From JBAZAX01 sp964568625 (GTDB lineage Bacteria; Babelota; Babeliae; Babelales; RVW-14), in assembly GCA_964568625.1 (NCBI GenBank), contig CAZMQG010000003.1:1-64000 (forward strand): a stretch of 64,000 nt of DNA. The letters run 5' to 3'. Shown here in pieces: positions 27,340 through 36,223 of this stretch (positions within the stretch are counted from its first letter, which is position 1; each line of letters begins with the position of its first letter). The notes under the pieces were generated by a model, which was not told the DNA's origin, ran no database searches, and was given only the letters and a program-made list of their open reading frames with translations. The position numbers were made by a program, and so were the translations under genes.

Positions 27340-29034
27340 TCAGAGCAATCCACAAAAACCGTATCCAGAGCTTTTTGGTTTAGGCGCATTATCGGAGACA
27401 CCATCGGAAACCAATCCCTGTATCGAGCTTGCAGCCTGCCCATCCCCAATAACCACGAAATCACCAATATCATCCTGCTTAATTCCATCATGCTTCATCG
27501 CACTTAATCCACTAATTTTTCTTGAAATTACACTTTGTAATATGCTTTTATGCCCTTTAACAAGTAAATACATAAAGTCGTATAATTCGCAAAACTCTGT
27601 CTCTGAGTAATCAAATTTTAAAGTCGGTTCGCAAACGGCGTTTATAAAATAAACAATAGTCGGTACAGAAGGATCAGAATCTTCATAAATAATTAAATTG
27701 TCATTTACAACCTGCTTATTACGCAATGATGGGAATTTAAATCCATATCGTCTAACCAAATCTCTTATGCGAGACATCTCAGGATGGTCCTTCCATGTAG
27801 CATCTGATGAAGCATCGCAAATCAAAATTATATCTACTTCACGCTCTCTCTTCAAAAGTGGTAAAATTGGAAGATTTTCATCAAAACCCGCATCTGAGAT
27901 AATAACTTTAGGCCGATCTTTTAAAATCGAATCCATGCCACACAAGAAATTATCAACATGAGTTGGCAAAAATCTATGGGCATCTAAATGCTCACGCACA
28001 CAAAAATATTCCGTTAAACCAGAAATTAAATACTCTAAAGCTCTACGCTCCCAATAATGAGGAATTTTATCTGCGAGGTAATTTTCAATCTCCTGCCCCG
28101 CTAATTTTAAAATATCAGCAATACTCGCGCTATAAGGGCTTCCGAATATCCCCATCATCGCCCCAATAGATTTTTCATTAAATAGATGGGTGCAAACGCC
28201 ATTTGCAAAACAACCTCCAAGCGCTAATGTTGGAATATACGCCCCTGAATAATGGACAGGAACATCCATTTTATCTTTGGCCATTAGATAATCCCCACCT
28301 GATACAAACGGGTTAACCTCTACCCACTGATATGGCAAAAAGTCATCAATAGAGGCTGTAAAAATGGGAAATGGATATTTTAAGTTCTTTTTTAAAAGAT
28401 GCCTCACAACTTCAAATGTTATATTTTGAACATCAATTCCCTTATCTTGCAAATCATGCATAAGTCGATCTGAAAGTAAAGCTCCCCAAAAATCGGCCGG
28501 TTGGATTGCACCCATTTCAGATCGTATGTAAGCCATTTTCTTCAATATAGCCCCCCAATGTAATGAGCTTGGATTAAAAAATGGAACATCTGAAACGGCT
28601 TTATTAAGAACCAAACCAAATTCTTGCATTGTTAAAGGTTCCGGGCACACGCTATCACGTGTAAGCATATGACCAAGTGCCCATGTGGATCCCGAAAGGG
28701 AAGAAACATATTTCACTGCGCCTAAAAGCCCTATATCCTCAAATGCATGTAAGAAAGCAGTGCTTGAAATCATCGCTCGATACCCACCCCCACTTAAACA
28801 ACATGCAACTTTTGGGAAAGATTTATCTGAAATATTTTGCTGCAAAAAACTTTGCATTGCATCAAAAGAGTACTTTGCTCGAAAATTATTGTATGCACGT
28901 TCTTCTTGGCAAATAGGATTAATCGTATCAACCCGAATCTGCATTCCCTGCAAAAAGCTAACCGAAAATGCTAACGATATCATAAAGCTTACCGCACAGC
29001 TTGTTACACGGTATCGTGAAAACATGATTATCAT
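27340..29034 (-). CDS. secreted cPLA2-type (PLA2_B) phospholipase / lysophospholipase
   Basis: A 564-residue exported lipase resembling the catalytic domain of eukaryotic cytosolic phospholipase A2 and fungal phospholipase B. A signal peptide occupies residues 1-30. The oxyanion loop is LSGGGYRAM (residues 80-88), with the conserved Arg86. The nucleophile is Ser114 in SLSGSTWALG, and the catalytic Asp is in SDAGFDENLPILPLL, a near-exact cPLA2 motif. The start ATG follows GGGAGAAAGG. A dispersed palindromic repeat lies just upstream (29062-29096). It is alone, convergent with tRNA-Ser. Action on host or phagosomal membranes is a reasonable inference for a host-associated cell, not shown by sequence. 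Confidence 0.88.
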   Translation of the reverse strand: MIIMFSRYRVTSCAVSFMISLAFSVSFLQGMQIRVDTINPICQEERAYNNFRAKYSFDAMQSFLQQNISDKSFPKVACCLSGGGYRAMISSTAFLHAFEDIGLLGAVKYVSSLSGSTWALGHMLTRDSVCPEPLTMQEFGLVLNKAVSDVPFFNPSSLHWGAILKKMAYIRSEMGAIQPADFWGALLSDRLMHDLQDKGIDVQNITFEVVRHLLKKNLKYPFPIFTASIDDFLPYQWVEVNPFVSGGDYLMAKDKMDVPVHYSGAYIPTLALGGCFANGVCTHLFNEKSIGAMMGIFGSPYSASIADILKLAGQEIENYLADKIPHYWERRALEYLISGLTEYFCVREHLDAHRFLPTHVDNFLCGMDSILKDRPKVIISDAGFDENLPILPLLKREREVDIILICDASSDATWKDHPEMSRIRDLVRRYGFKFPSLRNKQVVNDNLIIYEDSDPSVPTIVYFINAVCEPTLKFDYSETEFCELYDFMYLLVKGHKSILQSVISRKISGLSAMKHDGIKQDDIGDFVVIGDGQAASSIQGLVSDGVSDNAPKPKSSGYGFCGLL

Positions 29035-29061
29035 CGCCTTTCTCCCAATTTGAATTATAAC

Positions 29062-29096
29062 TAATCCACGGATCCTGAAACGAGTTCAGGATTACA
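29062..29096 (-). repeat. dispersed palindromic repeat, copy 1
   Basis: On the - strand this reads ATCCTGAAC-TC-GTTTCAGGAT followed by ATCCGTGGATTA, nearly identical to 48086-48119. It sits 28 bases before the phospholipase start codon, so it would be in that mRNA's leader. The following GC-richer stretch to about 29170 includes a CCGCA / TGCGG inverted pair and may belong to the same element. Confidence 0.75.
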
Positions 29097-29194
29097 CAGC
29101 CTCCGCAAAAACTTACTACTTCGCTCGAATGAACTGCGGGCTATACAAAAATGCCATTCTCTCAAAGACACCGCCCGTAGAATACCTATGTTAA

Positions 29195-30046
29195 TTACTC
29201 AGCCTCTAAAGCAATATGCTCATGTTGTAATTCAAGCTTTTTAATCTTTATTTCTTCAAAAAATTGATCTATATCTCTAAGTTTTTCTACTTTAAGCACA
29301 CGTTGATCTTTTCTTGCAAGTAATCCATCAAAAATAAGTGTTAATAAAATGAAATAACCAATTCCAGCTGCAGGACCAGTAACAAATGCCCCACCATCTG
29401 CTGTATAAGCCGCTACAGCTGCCCCAAAAACACCTGCCTCCACTAAAAACACCGATTCTTTAAATAAAAACCTACTTATTTTTCTAATAACACCAGCCTC
29501 ACCATCGTGATCAAGTTTATTCGAAATTAAATCATAATCTTTTTCAAAAAGTTTCAAAATCAAATCTGAATTCTTTTCAATTAAATCTTCATCTGAGGCA
29601 AACGTTCGTTGAACATATTGTTCAAAATCTTCTAAATTTTTAAGATTCTGATCTTTGGAGGCAAGCAAATAATCAAAGAATAGTTGCATAAATGTATGCA
29701 CCAATACAACACTAAATAAACAAGCAGCCCATTTATTATCTGAGTTACCATTCGCTTCAACCGCCTTAAATGTTCCCATTCCGGCTAAAAAAGATCCTGC
29801 TATGTAGAGAAATTCTTTAAAAGATTTATTTGTTGCACTACTCAAAAATGAAGGTGTTTTCGTACGCAAAATTTTCTTTACAAGCTCGTTATACTTCTTT
29901 TTATCAAATTTTACATGTTTGGATTGCGTTGAGGAATGTTGTTCGCTAAAACCGGACACATTTATTTCATTAGCAGCAAAACATGGTATTTCAGTAAGAA
30001 TAAGCACAAATAAACCCAACAACAAATGAAAACTACTTTTTTTCAT
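29195..30046 (-). CDS. exported membrane protein with internal duplication
   Basis: No family recognised. The 283-residue product has a signal peptide (residues 1-25, HLLLGLFVLILTEIPCFAA). Two similar hydrophobic blocks follow (about residues 78-130 and 190-245), each running into the same polar tail: LLASKDQNLKNLEDFEQYVQ and LLARKDQRVLKVEKLRDIDQ. Each block looks like two membrane helices, so it is probably an integral membrane protein built from a duplicated hairpin. It is divergent from the GerMN-like gene. Confidence 0.7.
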   Translation of the reverse strand: MKKSSFHLLLGLFVLILTEIPCFAANEINVSGFSEQHSSTQSKHVKFDKKKYNELVKKILRTKTPSFLSSATNKSFKEFLYIAGSFLAGMGTFKAVEANGNSDNKWAACLFSVVLVHTFMQLFFDYLLASKDQNLKNLEDFEQYVQRTFASDEDLIEKNSDLILKLFEKDYDLISNKLDHDGEAGVIRKISRFLFKESVFLVEAGVFGAAVAAYTADGGAFVTGPAAGIGYFILLTLIFDGLLARKDQRVLKVEKLRDIDQFFEEIKIKKLELQHEHIALEAE

Positions 30047-30121
30047 AAAAACTCCTGTAAAACTTCAATTTTTACTTAAAATATAAGGTTCCCTAATCTA
30101 AAAAAATTTTTATTTAAAAGC

Positions 30122-30157
30122 AAGGGTTTTTCTAATTATAAAAATAGAAAAGCCCTT
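30122..30157. repeat. 13-bp inverted repeat in divergent promoter region
   Basis: AAGGGTTTTTCTA (30122-30134) faces TAGAAAAGCCCTT (30145-30157) with one G-T pair. It lies between two divergently transcribed genes, upstream of both, so it is not placed as a terminator of either; an operator is possible. Confidence 0.45.
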
Positions 30158-30264
30158 ATCTATTTGACTTTTTATGTTTTTTACCTGATTCTATTTTTAT
30201 AGATTGTTCAATTATGAAAATTGCCAAAATTTACTAAAAATTAAATACTACAAATTTAGAAATT

Positions 30265-30822
30265 ATGAAAAAACTAATATACCCCATTTTAATTTTAATT
30301 TGTTTTATATCAGGCACACTATTCTTCTTGATTCAGCGTAAATGGCTAATAATTCACTGGGCCTTTCAACCAATTCAAAGCAACGCACCACTAATATCAA
30401 AAGATAGCACCAAACAACAAAAGGTACGTGTTTATTTTTGGAAAGATGATAAATTCAGACACGATGACGTAACTATAATTTGGAATATAGAAAATAAGCA
30501 TGATACCCTAAAACATCTTATCGATAGTTGGTTTTCAACATTACAAGACGAAAAGATTTTCACTAAAAAGCTCAAGGTTGAAAATGTAGCCATTGGCTCA
30601 TCAGAGCAAGAGGCCTATATTTCGCTTAGCCAGAATATACCTTGGCAAGAGTGGCCAATTATTCAAAAATGGCTCTTAATTGAATGTTTACTAAAAACAA
30701 TTAAAGAAGCTGGCCTTGGAATCAAATTCATAAGCCTTCTGGTTAATAATAAACCACTTGAAGATGCGCATCTTAACTTTATCCAACCATGGCCTGTCGA
30801 AGGATTTAAGGATCATCATTAA
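30265..30822 (+). CDS. membrane-anchored protein with GerMN-like domain
   Basis: A 185-residue protein with a single N-terminal membrane anchor (LIYPILILICFISGTLFFLI) and an exported domain. The domain follows the GerMN pattern: VRVYFWKDDKF, a middle stretch near LKVENVAIGSSEQEAYISLS, then FISLLVNNKPLEDAHLNFI. GerMN domains occur in spore germination GerM and in diverse envelope lipoproteins, and are thought to bind ligands. The match is by pattern and is weaker than a catalytic motif. It lies 37 bases before another exported protein. Confidence 0.5.
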   Translation: MKKLIYPILILICFISGTLFFLIQRKWLIIHWAFQPIQSNAPLISKDSTKQQKVRVYFWKDDKFRHDDVTIIWNIENKHDTLKHLIDSWFSTLQDEKIFTKKLKVENVAIGSSEQEAYISLSQNIPWQEWPIIQKWLLIECLLKTIKEAGLGIKFISLLVNNKPLEDAHLNFIQPWPVEGFKDHH

Positions 30823-30859
30823 ATAAAATAATTGGGTAGTAAAAATTAGGAAGTGAGAA

Positions 30860-31477
30860 ATGAAGAGAAATTCTGTAGTTTTTTTACTAATATCAATATT
30901 TGTAATCAAAGTAAATAGTTTAACAGCACAAGAACAATTTAATCTTGCTCCTGTAGATTTCACACAAGAAGATCTTTCTTTAGATTCAGCTGAATTACGT
31001 AAAATTAAAATTAAGATATCGGCATCCAAAATTCTTCAAGGGCTTGCAACTGCTTGCATATGTATAGCAAAAATAGCCGGAGCATCAAACAAAAAGGAAC
31101 GCAAGGAATCCACATATACAGCCATTTCTTCAGCAATTCAAATAGCAGCAGATGCATGCGTGAAACACAAAAAACAGCCTAAAGAGAAACAAGATCAAGA
31201 AACACAGGTTAATGCAAACGCTGAACCCGTAGAACAATTAAATTCTGAAACAACTGCCACTGCAAGCACTTCTACTGCACCTAAATCAGAAAAAAATACT
31301 GAAACAAAATCAGTTAATTTCGGGTACATTCAACAAATTCAAGACTTTAATACCGAACAAGAAAAAATGGAATTCATTAATGAAATTCTGCAAAATAAAC
31401 AAGCAACAGAAGCTCTACTTGATGAGCTAAATTTAGCCACAAAACTTATATTGATCGACGCTCTATTTGATAATTAA
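30860..31477 (+). CDS. secreted protein of unknown function
   Basis: No family recognised. The 205-residue product has a signal peptide (residues 1-23, VVFLLISIFVIKVNSLTA). Its middle is Ala/Ile-rich (GLATACICIAKIAGASNKK and SSAIQIAADACVKHK, together a helical hairpin with three cysteines), then a low-complexity Glu/Thr/Ala stretch (residues 115-150) and a C-terminal helical segment. AGGAAGTGAG precedes the ATG. Its stop overlaps the end of the convergent nucleotide translocase gene by 4 bases. Confidence 0.7.
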   Translation: MKRNSVVFLLISIFVIKVNSLTAQEQFNLAPVDFTQEDLSLDSAELRKIKIKISASKILQGLATACICIAKIAGASNKKERKESTYTAISSAIQIAADACVKHKKQPKEKQDQETQVNANAEPVEQLNSETTATASTSTAPKSEKNTETKSVNFGYIQQIQDFNTEQEKMEFINEILQNKQATEALLDELNLATKLILIDALFDN

Positions 31478-32781
31478 GAAATAATTGTATTATCACGAAC
31501 CAATTTTTGATTTGTTTTCCCAACATACAGCGCAATTACAATCCAAAAACCCACCATTCCCAAAGAAATTATGGACCCAAAAAAGAGTAATGATGACATA
31601 TCAACAAAAATTGCATTTATTGCAGCACCGAAAGATTTGGCTGACCGTCCGCCAAATACGTCAATCCAACTTTTTGCCTTAAACTTAATATCATTACTGG
31701 TCGGTATATACATAATTTCAACACATGGCTTATTTAATGCATAACTAAAGCCTTTTAGCATTATCATAGCCACAAAGAACGAATATAAACTTGGATTAAC
31801 CCAAACAAATAAAACTAAAAATCCAACAAGAACGGGAAACAAAACTAGTGAAAAAACCAACCCAAATCTTCTTATAAAAAAACTTGTACCAACCAATGAA
31901 ATAATAAGAGCTAATAGGTTTGCATAAAATCCGTATGCCCCAAGCAACTCAGTCAAAGCTTCAACCGATGGGCAAATGCCGTCAGCTAAAAACTTCATCT
32001 GATAATCAAGAATTGTTCCAATCATCTCATACAGAGTTATAATTCCCAAAATTCCCAACAAATATGGTTTTGAAAAAAGCAAATGCAATCCCTCTATTGG
32101 GCCTGTAGACGCCTTTTTTGTATCCTCTACAACACCCTCAGTGGAAAATTTGGAATAATTTTTTACAAAATAACTCACTAAAAAAGGGACCACCATAATT
32201 CCACAAACTACAAAAAGAAGTAATGTGGGAATTCCTATATTACTAGCCTTTCTTGCCAGAAGAGGCCCAATGACCGAGCCAAACTGTGCGCCGCAAATAA
32301 TTAGCGCATATCCCTTTTTGGCTGAACTTGTATCATTCGTACTAGCAACAAACGACCAAAAAAGAGCAACCGCTAATGATCCAAAACTTTCAATACTCAG
32401 ATAAATTACCCACCCAAGAATTCGCCATTTATTCAACACTGTGTTTGCTAATCCAAAATATGGATGTGCCACAAAATACGCTATGCATAAAAATAAAACT
32501 GCATAAGCTGAAAAAATTATATAAAAAAGTTTATGCTTTTGAACTAAATCAACAAATTTTGAATAAATCAGAATAAGAGGAATCATTAAGAATACTGATG
32601 CAATTTTTGCATATGGTAAATAATATTTTCCAACAATGTGCATGAAAAGTGCATCTTTAAGTGGCCGCATTAACCAGTAGGTTCCTACAATAAAGAGATA
32701 TGTACATGCAAGTACACCAAATCTTTTAATTTCTTTTGTGGATAACTCCCCCCAAAAAAATCGAACCACCCTTGTTAACAT
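31474..32781 (-). CDS. tlc: nucleotide (ATP/ADP-type) translocase, copy 1
   Basis: A 435-residue inner-membrane carrier of the NTT/Tlc family used by Rickettsia and Chlamydia to take host ATP or other nucleotides. About 11-12 membrane helices are visible. Family-typical segments include YWLMRPLKDALFMHIVG near the N-terminus, with its conserved basic/acidic pair, and a SWIDVFGGRSAKSFGA segment near residue 370. It is somewhat shorter than the usual 500 residues. AGGAG precedes the ATG. A second copy lies 26 bases upstream in the same direction. Whether each copy exchanges ATP/ADP or imports other nucleotides cannot be read from sequence. Confidence 0.88.
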   Translation of the reverse strand: MLTRVVRFFWGELSTKEIKRFGVLACTYLFIVGTYWLMRPLKDALFMHIVGKYYLPYAKIASVFLMIPLILIYSKFVDLVQKHKLFYIIFSAYAVLFLCIAYFVAHPYFGLANTVLNKWRILGWVIYLSIESFGSLAVALFWSFVASTNDTSSAKKGYALIICGAQFGSVIGPLLARKASNIGIPTLLLFVVCGIMVVPFLVSYFVKNYSKFSTEGVVEDTKKASTGPIEGLHLLFSKPYLLGILGIITLYEMIGTILDYQMKFLADGICPSVEALTELLGAYGFYANLLALIISLVGTSFFIRRFGLVFSLVLFPVLVGFLVLFVWVNPSLYSFFVAMIMLKGFSYALNKPCVEIMYIPTSNDIKFKAKSWIDVFGGRSAKSFGAAINAIFVDMSSLLFFGSIISLGMVGFWIVIALYVGKTNQKLVRDNTIIS

Positions 32782-32807
32782 TGCAAAATCTCCTGGAGAA
32801 TATTTTT

Positions 32808-34148
32808 CTAATCAATCAATTGTTTATTATCAATAACATTTGTAAATTTTTTCCCAACAAGCCCTGCAATAAATATCCAAACACCTATGCAACTTAAAGC
32901 AAAAAAGCCCACGCAACTAACATAACTTCCAACAAGCCCATTAACAAGAGAGCCCGAAGCTTTTGCAAATCGCATACCAAAAATATCAATCCAAGCCTTA
33001 GATTTATATTTAATATTTCTTATTGTAGGAATATATAAAGTCTCTTTGGCTGGTTGATTAAATGCATAATTTAACGATTTTCCGATTAGCATTAAGTAAG
33101 TAACCGTATGCAACGAAGGATGCAAAAGATATGCAACCAAAGCTAATCCAATTAAAATTGGATAAACAATCAAACAAAATGGAATCCCATATTTACGTTG
33201 AAAATATGATGTTCCAAATAATGCAAAAGCACAGGCAATTACTTGCACGGCAAAAGCATAATTAAATAAAAACTTATTTACGGAACCCGGATCTACATAA
33301 GTCGCTTTAACCATTAAAGAAAGTTGAAAGCCTATTACTGTCGTAACAAATTCTTGGAAAAAAATTATTGCAAAAATTCCTGCAACATATGGTCTTGTTA
33401 ACAATATTTTTATACCTTCATGAAAACTAACTTTTTCCTTTGGCTCCTGCCCAATCTCTATTTTAACGGTTTCTTCATACCCCTGAGGCCTATCTTTAAT
33501 AACAAAATGTTTTAAAATATAAACAATTACGGCTAACACCGAAAACATCGATACTGAAATAGCTGTAATTATAGGAACATTTCTAGCATATTTTGTGGGA
33601 TCACTTGAAAGATAAGTTCCTAGCAAAATAAACAACACTCCACCAAGCTGCGTTCCAAATGCTATAAGACCATAACCTTTTTTGGCTGACTCCGGTGTTG
33701 TTACATCATTAATGAATGACCAATAGAGCGAAATCATTAATGTAATAAAACTTTCAACAAATAAATAATAGATCCATCCAATCCAACGTGATGGCGAAAC
33801 AGTTGTATTTGCAAGTCCAATTACAGGATCACACAAAAAATATACCAAGATAAAACCAAGAACAACATAAATCGAAACGACTGCATAAATAAGCTTTTCC
33901 TTCTCCAGCATATCAACAAGCTTTGAATAAAAAAGAACAACAGGAAAGAGCAATGATAACGAAATGAGTTTTGCATACGGAAGATAAAGCGGCCCTACAA
34001 TGTTAATAAAAATACTTTCCTTAAGGGTTTTAAGCGGCCAAAATGCACCTATTAGGAAAAAAAATCCTAAAGAAAGCAAGACAAACTTTAAAAGTTCTTT
34101 GCCTTGTAAGTCTCCCCAAAAGAATTTAACTACTTTTAAAACTTTCAT
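32808..34148 (-). CDS. tlc: nucleotide (ATP/ADP-type) translocase, copy 2
   Basis: A 446-residue paralog of the downstream gene, sharing GAFWPLKTLKESIFINIVG near the N-terminus, YLPYAKLISL, GYGLIAFGTQLGG and SKAWIDIFGMRFAKASG. About 12 membrane helices. The two copies differ throughout, so the duplication is old and the substrates probably differ, as in Chlamydia (Npt1 ATP/ADP exchange, Npt2 nucleotide uptake with H+). AAGG lies before the ATG. An 8-bp inverted pair (TCACTTTT / AAAAGTGA, 34181-34214) lies upstream of the start and might be an operator. Confidence 0.88.
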   Translation of the reverse strand: MKVLKVVKFFWGDLQGKELLKFVLLSLGFFFLIGAFWPLKTLKESIFINIVGPLYLPYAKLISLSLLFPVVLFYSKLVDMLEKEKLIYAVVSIYVVLGFILVYFLCDPVIGLANTTVSPSRWIGWIYYLFVESFITLMISLYWSFINDVTTPESAKKGYGLIAFGTQLGGVLFILLGTYLSSDPTKYARNVPIITAISVSMFSVLAVIVYILKHFVIKDRPQGYEETVKIEIGQEPKEKVSFHEGIKILLTRPYVAGIFAIIFFQEFVTTVIGFQLSLMVKATYVDPGSVNKFLFNYAFAVQVIACAFALFGTSYFQRKYGIPFCLIVYPILIGLALVAYLLHPSLHTVTYLMLIGKSLNYAFNQPAKETLYIPTIRNIKYKSKAWIDIFGMRFAKASGSLVNGLVGSYVSCVGFFALSCIGVWIFIAGLVGKKFTNVIDNKQLID

Positions 34149-34350
34149 AAAAACCTTAAAATAAAAAACTATCCCCTAAATCACTTTTCTAACTAAAACA
34201 ATAAGTAAAAGTGATCCGCTAGGAAAAACCCTTAATTTCTTAATTTATTGAGGAATTTTGTTCTGAATTAACTATTTGAGAGTTTAATTCTATCTCAAAC
34301 AAAATTAATAGTCAAAACAAAAACACTATTGAAATCGATTAATTTCTAAA

Positions 34351-34608
34351 TTAAAAATCAAGTATTGCAACGGCCTTATTATTTTCCACATTGAAAATTC
34401 CACCGCTAACAAATAACTCAACCTCATCATCAAAACCAACTTTTTTATAAAGTAGACTGTTTCCCTTTTTTATAACCGATACCAATGGGCTGTGATCTGG
34501 ACCAACTAAAAAACACCCATTCAGCCCTTCAACCTCAACCCACTCAACTTCTACAATCTGACTACCCATAGGAGAAATGATCTCTAGACCAAAATAATTT
34601 TCATGCAT
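34351..34608 (-). CDS. atpC: F1 ATP synthase subunit epsilon, short form
   Basis: An 85-residue protein matching only the N-terminal beta-sandwich of epsilon: FGLEIISPMGSQIVE at the start, then GPDHSPLVSVIKKG in place of the usual P(G)HA.L, and a closing FNVENNKAVAILDF. The C-terminal helical hairpin that inhibits hydrolysis (about 45 residues) is absent. It begins 16 bases after atpD with AGGGGA before the ATG. Position and fold pattern support the call; sequence identity alone would be weak. Confidence 0.82.
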   Translation of the reverse strand: MHENYFGLEIISPMGSQIVEVEWVEVEGLNGCFLVGPDHSPLVSVIKKGNSLLYKKVGFDDEVELFVSGGIFNVENNKAVAILDF

Positions 34609-34624
34609 AAAATCCCCTAATAGA

Positions 34625-36082
34625 CTAAAGGTTAATGCTGGCCTTTTCCATCACATCTTCCAATGTTCCAACCATATAAAAGGCCTGTTCTGGAATACTA
34701 TCACATTCGCCTGAAAGTATCTTTTCAAAATCACTTACCGTTTTAGTTCTAGGAACAAATTTACCTTTTATACCAGTATGAACCTCACTTACAAACAAAG
34801 GCTGCGTTAAAAATTTTTGAATTTTTTTGGCACGATACACCGTCTTTTTATCTGCCTCAGAAAGCTCATCCATACCCAAAATTGCAATAATGTCCTGTAA
34901 TTCTTTATATTTCTGCAAAACTACTTTAATTTGCTCTGCAACACTACAATGAGTAGCCCCAACAATTGCTGCATTCAGCCCTTTGGATGCCGAATCCAAC
35001 GGATCAACGGCTGGGAAAAGTCCAGCTTGCGAAATTTTACGAGAAAGAACAGTAGTTGCATCTAAATGTTGAAATGTTGTTGCCGGTGCCGGATCTGAAT
35101 AGTCATCAGCCGGAACATAAACTGCCTGAATTGAAGTAATTGAACCATGTTGTGTACTGGTAATTCGTTCTTGAAGCATTCCCATTTCTGACGCAAGAGT
35201 AGGCTGATAACCCACAGCAGATGGCATTCGACCAAGCAATGCTGAAACCTCTGACCCTGCCTGAACATATCTGAAAATATTATCTATAAAAAGCAACGTA
35301 TCTTTCTTTTCTCGATCTCGAAAATACTCAGCCATGGTCAAACCGGAAAGTCCAACTCGTAATCTGGCGCCAGGCATTTCTCCCATTTGACCAAAAACAA
35401 GAACAGTTTTATCTAGCACGCCACTATTTTTCATTTCTAACCAAAGCTCGTTACCTTCACGAGTTCTTTCGCCAATTCCAACAAAAACAGAAAAACCGCT
35501 ATGTTCAATAGCAACGTTTCGAATTAGCTCTTGGATCAACATGGTTTTCCCAACGCCTGCACCACCAAATAACCCGATTTTTGACCCTTTTACGTATGGG
35601 CACATTAAATCCAAAACTTTTATTCCCGTCTCTAGAATCTCTTCTGAGACTTTTTGTTCAGAAAGGCTTGGAGCGCTTCTATAAATAGACCAGAATTCTT
35701 CAGGTTCAGAAGCATGACTTCCATCAATTCTTCTGCCAAGAACATCAAAAACGTGTCCCAGATTCCCTTTTCCAACCGGAACAGTAATTGATGCTCCGGT
35801 ATTTATTACATTAAGGCCTCGCTTAACACCATCCAATGCGTCTAAAGCGATACATCTTACCACACCATCTCCAATATGCTGAGAAACTTCCAAATTAATT
35901 TGTCTAACAGAACTGCCCTGACCCTGATCATCAGAAAAATTTACGATTAATCTATTGAACATCTCCGGAATGCTATCCAGATTAAATTGAACATCAACAA
36001 CAGCACTGCTAACGCGAATAATCTTACCAACTTTGCTTGAAATACTTTGGTTAATTTTTTCGCTTCCAAATTCTTTATTCAT
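34625..36082 (-). CDS. atpD: F1 ATP synthase subunit beta
   Basis: A 485-residue catalytic subunit. The P-loop is GGAGVGKTM (about residues 174-182), with catalytic GERTREGNE following, Walker B in LLFIDNIF, and the alpha/beta signature at PAVDPLDSASKG. It opens GKIIRVSSAVVDVQF as in beta. GAGGGG precedes the ATG. It is followed by atpC and encoded on the opposite strand, 18 kb away from atpE-F-H-A. Gamma, which normally lies between alpha and beta, is not adjacent to either group. Confidence 0.98.
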   Translation of the reverse strand: MNKEFGSEKINQSISSKVGKIIRVSSAVVDVQFNLDSIPEMFNRLIVNFSDDQGQGSSVRQINLEVSQHIGDGVVRCIALDALDGVKRGLNVINTGASITVPVGKGNLGHVFDVLGRRIDGSHASEPEEFWSIYRSAPSLSEQKVSEEILETGIKVLDLMCPYVKGSKIGLFGGAGVGKTMLIQELIRNVAIEHSGFSVFVGIGERTREGNELWLEMKNSGVLDKTVLVFGQMGEMPGARLRVGLSGLTMAEYFRDREKKDTLLFIDNIFRYVQAGSEVSALLGRMPSAVGYQPTLASEMGMLQERITSTQHGSITSIQAVYVPADDYSDPAPATTFQHLDATTVLSRKISQAGLFPAVDPLDSASKGLNAAIVGATHCSVAEQIKVVLQKYKELQDIIAILGMDELSEADKKTVYRAKKIQKFLTQPLFVSEVHTGIKGKFVPRTKTVSDFEKILSGECDSIPEQAFYMVGTLEDVMEKASINL

Positions 36083-36223
36083 GAAGCCCCTCAGAAAATA
36101 ATCGGCCTAATTCAAAATTTTAATATTATATTTTAATGTTACACACGGTCACAAATGCTTTTTACAGCACAAAAACACAATAATAAATCTAAACCTATTT
36201 TAATAAATTAATTTTGTAAATAC

